A stretch of DNA of 64,000 nucleotides, taken from the NCBI RefSeq assembly GCF_036250755.1, contig NZ_CP109583.1, forward strand, positions 7,231,501 through 7,295,500, written 5' to 3'. Of this stretch, positions 45,704 through 56,310 are shown piece after piece; positions within the stretch are counted from its first letter, which is position 1; each line of letters begins with the position of its first letter. Origin of the DNA: Streptomyces uncialis. Lineage in GTDB: Bacteria; Actinomycetota; Actinomycetes; Streptomycetales; Streptomycetaceae. The position numbers and the translations under genes are program-made. Below the pieces are notes generated by a model, which did not search any database, was not told the origin of the DNA, and worked only from the letters and a program-made list of their open reading frames with translations.

Positions 45704-45819
45704 GCCCCCCACAGTAGGCGGCCCGGCCCGCACCCCTCCGGGACACCCCCCGCCCGATCGCCGCGAGGATGGCCGGATCCCGGTCGGCGGGGCGCCCATG
45801 AAGGGGCCGCGGAAGGCGG

Positions 45820-45905
45820 GGAAAAGGCGACGCCGAGCAGCCACGGGGGGAGCTGCCCGGCGTCGGTCACATAGCTCCGACGGGGGATGCGGAGCGCGTA
45901 CGCAG
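45820..45905 (-). ncRNA. 6C RNA
   Basis: Read on the minus strand, two adjacent stem-loops carry C-rich loops. The first (45895-45874) has stem GCTCCG/CGGAGC around CATCCCCCGT. The second (45864-45829) has stem GACGCCG..CGGCGTC around CTCCCCCC. This is the hallmark of the actinobacterial 6C RNA family of Rfam (two hairpins with C-runs). The second is followed by GCCTTTTCCCC, a terminator-like U-tract. A CATACT -10-like box lies just upstream. 5' and 3' ends are approximate. Confidence 0.85.
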
Positions 45906-45987
45906 TATGTCACGCGTCACCCGTCGGCCGGGACCGGATCGGCATGATTGATCTGAGCCGCCCTTGAGGTCCCAGGGACGACTCCGG

Positions 45988-46386
45988 TCAGTCCGACCCG
46001 TCCCGGACACCGCCCGCGGGCGGGCCCCCGGCCTCCCCGGAAGGAGCCCCGCCGGGCGCGGCCGGGGATTCCGCAGGGGCCTGCGCGGCGGCCTTCGGAA
46101 GCACGGGCCGGGCGGGCGCGGGGACGAATGTCGAGGGCAGCGAAGGGGCGTTCTCGCGCCCCGCGTTGGCGATCACCACGGAGATATAGGGGAGCACCAT
46201 GCCGAGGACCAGCGCCACGATCGCCACATGGCGTTGCACGTTCCACAGGGACGCCCCGGCGACGAACGAGACCGTGCGGACCGACATCGAGATCATGTAA
46301 CGCCGCTGTCTGCGGCGCACGTCCTCGGTCAGCCCCTGCCGCGCCCCCGTGATCCGGAAGACCTCGCCGCTGTTCTGCTTCCGCAT
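45988..46386 (-). CDS. DUF3099 membrane protein
   Basis: A 132-residue protein. The N-terminus FRITGARQGLTEDVRRRQRRYMISMSVRT is the DUF3099 core, then two hydrophobic helices (about 29-48 and 55-75), then a Pro/Ala-rich soluble tail. The start ATG 46386 gives the family N-terminus. Function unknown; the domain is common in actinobacteria. Confidence 0.87.
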   Translation of the reverse strand: MRKQNSGEVFRITGARQGLTEDVRRRQRRYMISMSVRTVSFVAGASLWNVQRHVAIVALVLGMVLPYISVVIANAGRENAPSLPSTFVPAPARPVLPKAAAQAPAESPAAPGGAPSGEAGGPPAGGVRDGSD

Positions 46387-46612
46387 CCCGTTCCACCACC
46401 GCCCTGGTCCGTCGGACACCACCGGTCCGGCCCGCCCCTCACGGTACGCCCCGGCCCGGGTTCCCACGAGGCCGGGTCGGGCCCCGCGAGGCGGGGCCCG
46501 GGTCCCCCGTCACGCGTATGGCCGCGGCCGGCATGCGGCGTACGGGACCCGGCCCGAGACTGAGGGAACTGCTCGCGACGAATCACGCGTCGCGCCAGAT
46601 CAGGAGGCACCC

Positions 46613-46894
46613 ATGGGCTGGTTGTGGGCGATCATCGTCGGTTTCGTGCTCGGTCTGATCGCCAAGGCGATCCTGCCGGGCAAGCAGCACAGCCCTCTCT
46701 GGCTGACGACGATCTTCGGCATCATCGGCGCGGTGGTCGGCAACTCGCTGGCCTCTGCCTTCGGTATCGCCGAGACCAAGGGCATCGACTGGGGCAGACA
46801 CGCGCTCCAGATCGTCGCCGCCATCATCATCGTCGGACTCGGCGACATGCTCTACATGGCGTTGTGGGGCAACAAGAAGAAACAGACGACCTGA
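46613..46894 (+). CDS. GlsB/YeaQ/YmgE family stress-response membrane protein
   Basis: A 93-residue protein with three helices. GWLWAIIVGFVLGLIAKAILPG is the family N-terminus, followed by GIIGAVVGNSLASAFG. It is usually linked to general stress responses. RBS CAGGAGG before ATG 46613. The double hairpin beyond its stop separates it from tyrS, which converges. Confidence 0.9.
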   Translation: MGWLWAIIVGFVLGLIAKAILPGKQHSPLWLTTIFGIIGAVVGNSLASAFGIAETKGIDWGRHALQIVAAIIIVGLGDMLYMALWGNKKKQTT

Positions 46895-46960
46895 CGTACG
46901 GCACGCCTGCCGTACGTGAGAGGGGTGGCCCCGCGGTCCTCGACCGCGGGGCCACCCCTC
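46894..46960. terminator. Tandem hairpins between the YeaQ gene and tyrS
   Basis: First hairpin: ACGTACGGCA / TGCCGTACGT with a 4-base loop (46894-46917). Second: an 18-bp perfect stem (46920-46937 / 46943-46960) with a 5-base loop, then TCCTTGTC. It serves both converging genes. Confidence 0.85.
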
Positions 46961-46980
46961 CTTGTCGTGCGTCGTACGGC

Positions 46981-48285
46981 TCAGCCGCCCGTGACATCCG
47001 CCCCGGGGCCGCCGGCCGCCTCGTCCGTGACCTCGATCGCGGCGAGGTTGCGCTTGCCGCGGCGCAGCACCAGCCACCGCCCGTGCAGCAGCTCCGAGGG
47101 GTCCGGGACGGCGTCCTCGGCGGTGACCTTGACGTTGTTCACGTAGGCGCCGCCCTCCTTGACGGTGCGCCGCGCGGCCGACTTGCTCGCCACCAGACCC
47201 ACCTCGGCGAACAGGTCCACCACCGGACCCAGCTCGGTGACCCTGGCGTGCGGCACCTCGGACAGGGCCGCCGTCAGTGTCGCCGGGTCCAGGCCGGCGA
47301 GCTCGCCCTGGCCGAACAGCGCCTTCGACGCGGCGGTCACGGCGGCGCACTGGTCGGCGCCGTGCACCAGCGTGGTCAGCTCCTCCGCCAGCGCGCGCTG
47401 GGCCGCGCGCGCCTGCGGACGCTCCTCGGTGGCCCGCTCCAGCTCCTCGATCTCCTCGCGGGAACGGAAGCTGAAGATCCGCAGGAACTTGGCCACGTCC
47501 CGGTCGTCCGCGTTCAGCCAGAACTGGAAAAAGGCGTACGGCGTGGTCATCGTGGGGTCCAGCCAGATGGTGCCGGACTCCGTCTTGCCGAACTTGGTGC
47601 CGTCGGCCTTGGTGATCAGCGGGGTGCCCAGCGCGTGGACCTGCGCACCCGGCTCGACCCGGTGGATCAGGTCGGTGCCGGAGGTGAGGTTGCCCCACTG
47701 GTCGCTGCCACCGGTCTGGAGCGTGCACCCGTACCGCCGGTACAGCTCCAGGTAGTCCATGCCCTGGAGGAGCTGGTAGCTGAACTCGGTGTAGCTGATG
47801 CCCGCGTCGGAGTTGAGCCGCCGTGCGACGGCCTCCTTGGCGATCATCTTGTTGACCCGGAAGTGCTTGCCCACGTCCCGCAGGAACTCGATGGCCGACA
47901 TGCCCTGGGTCCAGTCCAGGTTGTTGACCATGACGGCGGCGTTCGGGCCGTCGAAGTCCAGCAGCGGCTCGATCTGCCCGCGCAGCCGCTCCACCCACGC
48001 GGCGACGACCTCGGGCGCGTTCAGGGTGCGCTCCGAGTTCGGCTTCGGGTCACCGATCAGCCCGGTGGCCCCGCCGACCAGGCCCAGCGGACGGTTTCCC
48101 GCCCGCTGCATACGGCGCATGGTGAGGATCTGCACGAGGTTGCCGAGATGCAGGCTGGGCGCGGTCGGGTCGAAGCCGCAATAGAAGGTGACAGGACCGT
48201 CCGCGAACGCTTTGCGCAAGGCGTCCTCGTCAGTGGACAGGGCGATCAGCCCGCGCCACTTCAGTTCGTCGACGATGTCCGTCAC
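46981..48285 (-). CDS. tyrS: Tyrosyl-tRNA synthetase
   Basis: A class I aminoacyl-tRNA synthetase of 434 residues. HLGN (HIGH-like, about residue 46) and KFGKTESG (KMSKS-like, about residue 235) are present, as are [13 protein letters not shown] and [10 protein letters not shown], the tyrosine pocket. A C-terminal S4 RNA-binding domain is clear ([16 protein letters not shown]). GTG 48285. No T-box leader was seen. Confidence 0.96.
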   Translation of the reverse strand: MTDIVDELKWRGLIALSTDEDALRKAFADGPVTFYCGFDPTAPSLHLGNLVQILTMRRMQRAGNRPLGLVGGATGLIGDPKPNSERTLNAPEVVAAWVERLRGQIEPLLDFDGPNAAVMVNNLDWTQGMSAIEFLRDVGKHFRVNKMIAKEAVARRLNSDAGISYTEFSYQLLQGMDYLELYRRYGCTLQTGGSDQWGNLTSGTDLIHRVEPGAQVHALGTPLITKADGTKFGKTESGTIWLDPTMTTPYAFFQFWLNADDRDVAKFLRIFSFRSREEIEELERATEERPQARAAQRALAEELTTLVHGADQCAAVTAASKALFGQGELAGLDPATLTAALSEVPHARVTELGPVVDLFAEVGLVASKSAARRTVKEGGAYVNNVKVTAEDAVPDPSELLHGRWLVLRRGKRNLAAIEVTDEAAGGPGADVTGG

Positions 48286-48366
48286 GGTTCTCTTGTCTCC
48301 TCGCAGCGTGTGGGGTGGGCGGCGGCACATACCCGGGCGCCCCGCCGGTCAGTCTAGCTTCGGGGG

Positions 48367-49773
48367 TCAGACCCCCTGGCTCACCGAGCTCATGTTGAAG
48401 TCCGGCACGCGCAGCGCGGGCATCGCCGCCCGAGTGAACCAATCGCTCCATTCCCTGGGCAACGTCTTTTCGGTCCGTCCGGCCTCGACGGCCCGCCCCA
48501 GCAGATTCACCGGCGACTCGTTGAAGCGGAAGTTGTTGACCTCCCCGACGACCTCGCCGTCCTCCACCAGGTACACGCCGTCCCGGGTCAGCCCGGTCAG
48601 CAGCAGCGTCGCCGGATCGACCTCGCGGATGTACCACAGGCAGGTCAGCAGCAGGCCCCGGCCGGTCGAGGCGACCATCTCGTCCAGCGAGCGGTCCGCA
48701 CCGCCGTCCAGGATCAGGTTCCCGATCGCCGGGGCGACCGGCAGCCCGGTCAGCTCCGCGCTGTGCCGGGTGGTCACCAGCCGGGACAGCGACCCCTCGC
48801 TGATCCAGTCGGTCGCCGTGAGCGGCAGCCCGTTGTCGAACACCGACGAGTCACCGCCGGAGGAGTGGGCCAGCACGAACGGCGCCGTCTCCAGCCCCGG
48901 CTCATGGGGGTCGCTGCGCAGCGTCAGCGGCAGTCCGGCCAGCTTCTCGCCCACCCTGGTGCCGCCGCCCGGCGTCGAGAACACCGTGCGCCCCTCGGCC
49001 GCGTCCCGGCCCGCCGCCGACCAGTACTGGTAGATCAGCAGATCGGCCACGGCGGTGGGCGGCAGCAGCGTCTCGTAGCGGCCCGCGGGCAGCGCGATCC
49101 GCCGCTTCGCCCAGCCGAGACGCCGCGCCAGGTCGGTGTCCGTCTCCCGCGGGTCCACATCGGTGAAGTCCCGGGTCGACCGGCCCGCCCACGCCGACCG
49201 GGTACGGTCCGGCGACTTGGCGTTCAGCTCCAGCGTCCCCATCGGCTGGTCGTGCCGCAGCCGCAGCCCCGTCGAGGTGCCGAGATAGCTCGACACCTGC
49301 TCGTGGTTGGCGAAACCGTACAGTTCCCGGCCGCCCGCGCGGGCCGTAGCGAAGGCCTCACCGAGCGCCGGGGCGAAGTCCGCGAACACCGCGGACGAGG
49401 TCTCGTGCGGGGCGTCCGTGAAGCCGGGGGAGTGCGCCGGCCCCGACACCAGCGGCTGCGCGTCCTCGGCCGCGCCCCCGGCGCTCCGCGCGGCCTCCTC
49501 GGCGGCCCGCACCAGCGGCTCCAGATCGGCGGCGGTGACCGCCGACCGGGACACCACCCCGGACGCCGTGCCCCGCGCCCCGTCCACCGTCGCGATCACG
49601 GTGAGGGTGCGGCCCCGGGTGACCCCGTTGGTGGTCAGGGCGTTGCCCGCCCACCGCAGGTTCGCGGTGGAGTGCTCGTCCGCGATGACGACACAGCCGT
49701 CCGCCCGGGACAGCTCCAGCGCCCGCTCCACCAGCTCGTGCGGCTTCCCCAGCCGCCCCTTGCGCCCGCTCAT
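48367..49773 (-). CDS. tldE: TldE/PmbA family protein
   Basis: A 468-residue partner of TldD, without the HExxxH motif itself. TldD/TldE together form a peptide protease that trims unfolded peptides and matures RiPP leaders such as microcin B17. Family regions are VIADEHSTANLRWAGNALTT at the start and GEVVGEVNNFRFNESPVNLL near the end. The ATG overlaps the tldD stop by 4 bp, so the pair is coupled. Confidence 0.9.
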   Translation of the reverse strand: MSGRKGRLGKPHELVERALELSRADGCVVIADEHSTANLRWAGNALTTNGVTRGRTLTVIATVDGARGTASGVVSRSAVTAADLEPLVRAAEEAARSAGGAAEDAQPLVSGPAHSPGFTDAPHETSSAVFADFAPALGEAFATARAGGRELYGFANHEQVSSYLGTSTGLRLRHDQPMGTLELNAKSPDRTRSAWAGRSTRDFTDVDPRETDTDLARRLGWAKRRIALPAGRYETLLPPTAVADLLIYQYWSAAGRDAAEGRTVFSTPGGGTRVGEKLAGLPLTLRSDPHEPGLETAPFVLAHSSGGDSSVFDNGLPLTATDWISEGSLSRLVTTRHSAELTGLPVAPAIGNLILDGGADRSLDEMVASTGRGLLLTCLWYIREVDPATLLLTGLTRDGVYLVEDGEVVGEVNNFRFNESPVNLLGRAVEAGRTEKTLPREWSDWFTRAAMPALRVPDFNMSSVSQGV

Positions 49774-51293
49774 CGCCCTGCCTCCTGCGTGGTGTTGAGG
49801 ATGTTCACACCGCGGAAGAGCGCGGAGGGGCAGCCGTGGGAGACCGCCGCGACCTGGCCCGGCTGGGCCTTGCCGCAGTTGAAGGCGCCACCGAGGACAT
49901 AGGTCTGGGGGCCGCCTACCGCGGTCATCGAGCCCCAGAAGTCGGTGGTCGTCGCCTGGTACGCCACATCGCGCAGCTGCCCGGCGAGCCTGCCGTTCTC
50001 GATACGGAAGAAGCGCTGCCCGGTGAACTGGAAGTTGTACCGCTGCATGTCGATCGACCAGGACCGGTCCCCGACCACGTAGATGCCCCGCTCCACCCCG
50101 CCGATCAGGTCCTCCGTCGACATGCCCGCCGGGTCCGGCCGCAGCGACACGTTCGCCATCCGCTGCACCGGGACATGCCCGGGGGAGTCGGCGTACGCGC
50201 AGCCGTTGGACCGCTTGAAACCGGTCAGCCGGGCGATCCGGCGGTCCAGCTGGTAGCCCACCAGGGTGCCGCCCTTGACCAGGTCCCAGGACTGCGCGGC
50301 CACGCCCTCGTCGTCGTAGCCGATCGTCGCCAGCCCGTGCTCGGCGGTGCGGTCACCGGTCACGTTCATGATCTCGGAGCCGTACCGCAGCTTGCCCAGC
50401 CGGTCGAACGTCGCGAAGGACGTGCCCGCGTACGCCGCCTCGTAGCCGAGCGCCCGGTCCAGCTCGGTGGCGTGCCCGATCGACTCATGGATCGTCAGCC
50501 ACAGGTTCGACGGGTCGACGACCAGGTCGTACAGCCCGGCCTCGACGCTCGGCGCGAGCATCTTCTCGGCGAGCAGCTCGGGGATGGTCTCCAGCTCACC
50601 CGCCCAGTCCCAGTGGTCCCCGGTCAGATACTCCCAGCCCCGTCCGGCCGGGGGCGCCAGCGTCCGCATCGAGTCGAACTCGCCCGTCGACTCGTCCACC
50701 GCGACCGCCGTGAACTCCGGATGCAGCCGGACCCGCTGCTGGGTGGTGACCGTGCCCGCCGTGTCCGCGTAGAACTTGTTCTCGTGGACGGTGGTCAGGG
50801 CCGCGTCCACATGGCTCACCCCCTTCGCGGCCAGCAGCTTCGCGCTCCACTCGGCGAGCAGCCCCGCCTTCTGTTCGTCCGGCACCGCGAACGGGTCCAC
50901 CTCGTACGCCGACACCCATGTCCGGTCGGCGTGCACCGGCTCCCCGGCCAGCTCCACCCGCTCGTCCGACCCGGCCGCCTCGATGACCCGCGCCGACAGC
51001 TTCGCCATCGCCACCGCCTGGGAGGCCACCCTGGCCGCCGCGTCCATCGTCAGGTCCACCCCCGACGCGAACCCCCAGGTACCGCCGTGCACGACCCGGA
51101 CCGCGTAGCCCAGGTCCGTGGTGTCCGAGGACCCCGACGGCTTGGCGTCCCGCAGCCGCCAGGACGCGCTGCGCACCCGCTCCAGCCGGAAGTCCGCGTG
51201 CTCGGCCCCCAGCGAGCGGGCCCGCGCGAGCGCCGCGTCGGCGAGTGCCCGCAAGGGCAGCGCCGTGAAGGCTTCGTCGATCGAATGTGGCAC
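49770..51293 (-). CDS. tldD: TldD family metallopeptidase
   Basis: A 507-residue protease subunit. The zinc motif HESIGHATELD is intact (HExxxH, about residue 268). Other family blocks are DTTDLGYAVRVVHGGTWGFA, DEGVAAQSWDLVKGGTLVGYQ and the final ALFRGVNIL. Diverges from fabG, with about 325 bp between. Whether it has a RiPP target in this organism cannot be told from this window. Confidence 0.93.
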   Translation of the reverse strand: MPHSIDEAFTALPLRALADAALARARSLGAEHADFRLERVRSASWRLRDAKPSGSSDTTDLGYAVRVVHGGTWGFASGVDLTMDAAARVASQAVAMAKLSARVIEAAGSDERVELAGEPVHADRTWVSAYEVDPFAVPDEQKAGLLAEWSAKLLAAKGVSHVDAALTTVHENKFYADTAGTVTTQQRVRLHPEFTAVAVDESTGEFDSMRTLAPPAGRGWEYLTGDHWDWAGELETIPELLAEKMLAPSVEAGLYDLVVDPSNLWLTIHESIGHATELDRALGYEAAYAGTSFATFDRLGKLRYGSEIMNVTGDRTAEHGLATIGYDDEGVAAQSWDLVKGGTLVGYQLDRRIARLTGFKRSNGCAYADSPGHVPVQRMANVSLRPDPAGMSTEDLIGGVERGIYVVGDRSWSIDMQRYNFQFTGQRFFRIENGRLAGQLRDVAYQATTTDFWGSMTAVGGPQTYVLGGAFNCGKAQPGQVAAVSHGCPSALFRGVNILNTTQEAGR

Positions 51294-52336
<1,043 letters not shown>

Positions 52337-52341
52337 TCAGC

Positions 52342-53109
52342 ATGAGCGGAATCCTCGACGGCAAGCGCGTCCTCATCACCGGGGTGCTGCTGGAGTCGTC
52401 CATCGCCTTCCACACCGCGCGTATCGCGCAGGAGCAGGGCGCCGAGATCATCCTCACGGCCTTCCCGCGCCCCACCCTCACCGAGCGCATCGCGAAGAAG
52501 CTCCCCAAGCCGACCAAGGTCATCGAGCTCGACGTCACCAACGACGAGCACCTGGGGCGCCTCGCGGACGTGGTCGGCCAGGAGCTGGGCGGGCTCGACG
52601 GGGTCGTGCACTCCGTCGGCTTCGCCCCCCAGGACGCCCTCGGCGGCAACTTCCTCAACACCCCCTTCGAGTCCGTCGCCACCGCCATGCACGTGTCGGC
52701 GTTCTCGCTGAAGTCGCTGACCATGGCGTGCCTGCCGCTGATGCGCGACGGCGGCTCCGTCGTCGGTCTGACCTTCGACGCGCAGTACGCCTGGCCGCAG
52801 TACGACTGGATGGGCCCCGCCAAGGCGGCCCTGGAGGCCACCAGCCGCTACATGGCCCGTGAACTGGGCAAGCAGCAGATCCGCTGCAACCTCGTCTCGG
52901 CCGGTCCGATCGGTTCGATGGCCGCCAAGTCCATCCCCGGCTTCGAGGACCTGGCGAAGGTGTGGGACAGCCGCTCCCCGCTGGAGTGGGACCTGAAGGA
53001 CCCGGAGCCCGCGGGCAAGGGCGTCGTCGCCCTGCTGTCCGACTGGTTCCCGAAGACCACCGGCGAGATCATCCACGTCGACGGCGGGCTGCACGCCATC
53101 GGCGCCTGA
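52342..53109 (+). CDS. fabI: Enoyl-ACP reductase (InhA-like)
   Basis: NADH-dependent enoyl-ACP reductase, 255 residues. The active site is Tyr-x2-Met-x3-Lys (YDWMGPAK), exactly as in mycobacterial InhA. The glycine-rich NADH site ITGVLLESSIAFHTAR and the FDAQYAWPQ region also match. Follows fabG immediately and is followed by a terminator. Confidence 0.95.
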   Translation: MSGILDGKRVLITGVLLESSIAFHTARIAQEQGAEIILTAFPRPTLTERIAKKLPKPTKVIELDVTNDEHLGRLADVVGQELGGLDGVVHSVGFAPQDALGGNFLNTPFESVATAMHVSAFSLKSLTMACLPLMRDGGSVVGLTFDAQYAWPQYDWMGPAKAALEATSRYMARELGKQQIRCNLVSAGPIGSMAAKSIPGFEDLAKVWDSRSPLEWDLKDPEPAGKGVVALLSDWFPKTTGEIIHVDGGLHAIGA

Positions 53110-53151
53110 ACCACCCGGCCGGCCCCTCGCCCGGCCCTCCGGTGTCACCGA

Positions 53152-53190
53152 CGACGCCCCGTTCCCGCACCGCCCGGGGACGGGGCGTCG
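53152..53190 (+). terminator. Terminator after fabI
   Basis: 11-bp stem CGACGCCCCGT / ACGGGGCGTCG with further CCC/GGG pairing inside, 42 bp after the fabI stop. Confidence 0.75.
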
Positions 53191-53343
53191 CCCGTTCGGG
53201 TCAGCAGCGCAGGCGGACGGGGGGCCGAACGGGGCAGGCTGGAACACGCGTTCCCGTGTCCCGCCCAAGACGCGGTGCTTCCCTTGTGGTGCAGCCGCGG
53301 CACACCTCACCGTGCGTCGCCGTACAGCCGAGGAGGTTCCCTT

Positions 53344-53712
53344 GTGCGCTTGTCACATGGATTCGTCCCGCTGCTCGCCGTACTCATCTTCCTGACCTCG
53401 CTGCCCGCGGGCGCCGTCCCGGGCGGGATCGACCCCGATCCCGGGCCCGAACGGTCCACCCGCGCCGAGGGCGACTTCGGCCGGTCCGGCGCCGAGTGCC
53501 GTACCAGTGTCGAGGGCGCCGAGGCCGTCACGTACTGCCACAACCCCTACCCGGCCGTCTACCGGGTCAGCCTGCACATCGAGTGCGTCCAGTGGTGGGA
53601 CATCGACGTCGACGGCAGCCCCGTCGAGGTGGGTCCGGCCGGGACGGTACGGCTCACGGGCCGCTGCTGGGAGGGCATCGCGTCGGTGTGGGTCACCGAG
53701 CAGCGGGTCTGA
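53344..53712 (+). CDS. Small secreted protein with four cysteines
   Basis: A 122-residue protein with a signal peptide (SHGFVPLLAVLIFLTSLPAG, cleavage near AGA-VPG). The mature part has four Cys (AECRTS, TYCHNP, HIECVQ, GRCWEG), which suggests two disulfides in a small beta-rich domain. No known family recognised. GTG 53344 follows GAGGAGG. Stands alone between fabI and the divergent-facing GntR gene. Confidence 0.75.
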   Translation: MRLSHGFVPLLAVLIFLTSLPAGAVPGGIDPDPGPERSTRAEGDFGRSGAECRTSVEGAEAVTYCHNPYPAVYRVSLHIECVQWWDIDVDGSPVEVGPAGTVRLTGRCWEGIASVWVTEQRV

Positions 53713-53743
53713 CGGACGGACCGGCCGGTCGTAGCCGTGCCGA

Positions 53744-54457
53744 TCAGCGTGCCGACCGCCCCGTGCCGGGTGCCGGGGCCGTGCCGTGGGTGCGATGCCA
53801 GCACTTCAGGGCGTACGCGGCGGCCTCGGCGGCGGCCGTCTCCTGGTCACCGGCCCGCACGGCGTCCACCAGCCGCGCGTGGTCCATATGGGCGTCCGGC
53901 GTCAGCTCCGCGCCCACACCCTCCCGCAGCCGGTCGCGCAGCACCTCGCCGAGGTCGGCGTACATCGCCGTCAGCACATCGTTGTGGGACGCGGCGACGA
54001 CCGCCAGATGAAAGGTCGCGTCGGCGGTCACGAACCGCTCCGTGTCCCCGGAACCCCAGGCCTCCTCACGACGCGCCAGCAGCGCGTCGAGCTGCCCGAG
54101 GTCACGCTCCGTACGGCGCTGCGCGGCCAGCCGCGCCGCGCTGGACTCCAGCGTGGAGCGCAGCTCGGCGATGTGCAGGGGGTCGGCGTCCGCGAACCTG
54201 CGCTGCATCACCCCGGCCAGCTCGCTGGTCGCCACCACATACGTACCGGAGCCCTGCCGGATGTCCAGCAGACCGTTGTGCGCGAGCGCCCGGACGGCCT
54301 CCCGGACGGTGTTCCGCGCCACACCGAGCTGCTCGACCAGCTCCGGCTCGGTCGGGATACGGGAGCCGACCGACCACTCACCCGAGGTGATCTGCGCCCG
54401 CAAGGCCGCGATGACCTGCTCGGACAGGGCCGATCGTCTGGGATGGCTGAGCGGCAT
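53744..54457 (-). CDS. GntR family regulator, FCD (FadR) subfamily
   Basis: A 237-residue regulator. The winged helix covers residues 8-75 (VIAALRAQITSGEWSVGSRIP, then VARNTVREAVRALAHNGLL). The FCD effector domain follows, with its metal-binding His set (ATFHLAVVAASHN and later AHMDHARL). It is divergent from an MFS transporter, with a 15-bp palindrome between the two, so it probably represses that transporter and itself. ATG 54457; an in-frame extension to 54508 lies over the operator and is rejected. Confidence 0.9.
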   Translation of the reverse strand: MPLSHPRRSALSEQVIAALRAQITSGEWSVGSRIPTEPELVEQLGVARNTVREAVRALAHNGLLDIRQGSGTYVVATSELAGVMQRRFADADPLHIAELRSTLESSAARLAAQRRTERDLGQLDALLARREEAWGSGDTERFVTADATFHLAVVAASHNDVLTAMYADLGEVLRDRLREGVGAELTPDAHMDHARLVDAVRAGDQETAAAEAAAYALKCWHRTHGTAPAPGTGRSAR

Positions 54458-54506
54458 ACGGCGTCGGTCCTTCGCTCGGTGATGTGAGGCAGGCAACGGA
54501 ACGACC

Positions 54507-54521
54507 AATCATCCCATGATT
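54507..54521. promoter_or_regulatory. Palindromic operator AATCATCCCATGATT
   Basis: A perfect 6-bp inverted repeat around CCC, two bases ahead of the first ATG of the MFS gene and 50 bp ahead of the GntR gene. A further ATGAT at 54524 extends it. The strongest candidate site for the GntR/FCD regulator. Confidence 0.7.
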
Positions 54522-54523
54522 CT

Positions 54524-55933
54524 ATGATGGGTGTCATGCAGAGCGAGGACATCCCCACGAGCAGCTCCACGGCCGGTTCCGTGACCGCCCCGACCACCGG
54601 GACGCGTCCGCGGTCCGCCGGGACACCCGTCGCCCCGCGCCCCGGCGCCTCCCCGGCCCCGGGCGGCGAACTGCTCGTCCCCACCGGTCCGGACCCGCGC
54701 ACGGGCCAGGCTCCCGCCGCACGGCGCTGGACCGTCCGGCTGATGATCATCGGCATCGTCCTCGCCGCGCTGAACCTCCGCCCCGCCATCACCAGCCTCG
54801 GCGCCCTCCTCGAAGAGGTACGGGTGGGCCTCGGTATGAGCGGCAGCCTCGCCGGACTCCTCACCTCCGTCCCGCCCCTGTGCTTCGCCGTGTTCGGGAT
54901 CATGGCCCCGCGCCTCGCCCGCCGCTTCGGGCCCGCCGCCGTGGTCTGCGCGGGCATGGCCGCGGTCGCACTCGGGGTCGCGATCCGCCCCTTCCTGGGC
55001 GGCACCGCCGGATTCCTGGCCGCCAGCGCCCTCGCGCTGATGGGCATCGCGGTCAGCAACGTCCTCATGCCGGTGATCGTCAAGCGCTGGTTCCCCGACC
55101 GGGTCGGCTCCATGACCGGCCTCTACTCCATGGCGCTGTCGCTGGGCACCGCGGGCGCCGCCGCCGTGACCGTCCCCCTGACCGACGCGCTCGGCGGCAG
55201 CTGGCGCACCGGACTCGCCCTGTGGGGCGCGCTCGCCGTGGCGGCCGTCGTGCCCTGGCTGCCGCTGGTCCGCGAGCGGGGCCGTACGGGGGAGCCCCGT
55301 ACCGGACGGACGGCCGCCGCCGCGCCCGCGTCGGACGGGCTGCGGATCACCCGCAGCCGCACCGCCTGGGCCCTCGCCGGATTCTTCGGCCTCCAGGCCA
55401 CCGCCGCGTACATCACCATGGGCTGGATGCCGCAGATCTTCCGCGACGCGGGCGTCCCCGCCGGTACGGCCGGGCTGCTGCTCGCGGTCACCATGGCCAT
55501 GGGCGTACCGCTCGCGTTCGTCATCCCCCGGATCGCCACCCGACTGCCCCACCAGGGCCCGATCGTCGCCGTACTGGGCGTCTGCGGGCTCGCCGGATAC
55601 GCCGGGCTGTACCTCGCCCCCGCCTCCGGCGCCTGGGCCTGGGCCCTCCTCCTCGGGATCGCCAACTGCGCCTTCCCGCTCGCCCTGACCATGGTCGGGA
55701 TGCGGGCCCGCACCGCCGCCGGAGTGGTCAAGCTGTCGGCGTTCGCGCAGAGCGCGGGATATCTGCTGTCGATCCCCGGTCCGCTGCTCGTCGGTGTGCT
55801 CTACCAGCACAGCGGTGGCTGGGGGCTGCCGATCGCCCTGATGGCGGGCCTGATGATCCCCCAGATCACGATGGGTGTGCTCGCCGGACGCAACCGCACG
55901 GTCGAGTCCGAGCTGGCGGCGGCCAAGGGCTGA
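54524..55933 (+). CDS. MFS transporter, CynX/NimT type
   Basis: A 469-residue major facilitator with a Pro/Thr-rich N-terminal 65 residues and 12 helices. The opening NLRPAITSLGALLEEVR block is typical of the CynX/NimT (cyanate/nitroimidazole) branch. Substrate unknown. ATG 54524 overlaps the operator; ATG 54536 is an alternative start. A 38-residue protein follows 70 bp later. Likely regulated by the divergent FadR-type gene. Confidence 0.88.
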   Translation: MMGVMQSEDIPTSSSTAGSVTAPTTGTRPRSAGTPVAPRPGASPAPGGELLVPTGPDPRTGQAPAARRWTVRLMIIGIVLAALNLRPAITSLGALLEEVRVGLGMSGSLAGLLTSVPPLCFAVFGIMAPRLARRFGPAAVVCAGMAAVALGVAIRPFLGGTAGFLAASALALMGIAVSNVLMPVIVKRWFPDRVGSMTGLYSMALSLGTAGAAAVTVPLTDALGGSWRTGLALWGALAVAAVVPWLPLVRERGRTGEPRTGRTAAAAPASDGLRITRSRTAWALAGFFGLQATAAYITMGWMPQIFRDAGVPAGTAGLLLAVTMAMGVPLAFVIPRIATRLPHQGPIVAVLGVCGLAGYAGLYLAPASGAWAWALLLGIANCAFPLALTMVGMRARTAAGVVKLSAFAQSAGYLLSIPGPLLVGVLYQHSGGWGLPIALMAGLMIPQITMGVLAGRNRTVESELAAAKG

Positions 55934-56003
55934 CCCTCTCCTGGGGAGTCGCGGGGGCGACCCCCGGAGGGAGCCCGCGCCGGTCCGGTGCGAGACTGGG
56001 CCC

Positions 56004-56120
56004 ATGCCTGTTCTCGACCCGAACCCCCAGAACGGCCAGAAGAAGCTGGTGCTCGTCTTCAGCGCCATGCTGGCCATCACCGTAGTCATCGGCGTCATCG
56101 CCACGATCGCGTCCCCCTGA
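56004..56120 (+). CDS. SGM_5486-type transporter-associated small protein
   Basis: A 38-residue protein: a charged start (PNPQNGQKKL) and one transmembrane helix (VLVFSAMLAITVVIGVIATI). It matches, as I recall, the SGM_5486 family of tiny proteins coded beside MFS transporters in Streptomyces. It lies downstream of the transporter here too, so a partner role in the membrane is probable but untested. Confidence 0.8.
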   Translation: MPVLDPNPQNGQKKLVLVFSAMLAITVVIGVIATIASP

Positions 56121-56310
56121 CCCGGAACCCCGGCCGCCCCGGCCCCCGGGATCTGCCCGGGGGTGGGGGTAGCCCCCCTGTCCCCTAGGGGGCCAGGGTC
56201 AGGGTCAAGTGGGTGGATCTCCGGATGGGTTGAGCACGCCGCGCTCCGTACTGTCGAACCATGGCCGCGGACCTGCGGCCGACCGACCGTCGAGGATCCA
56301 CGGAGGCGTC

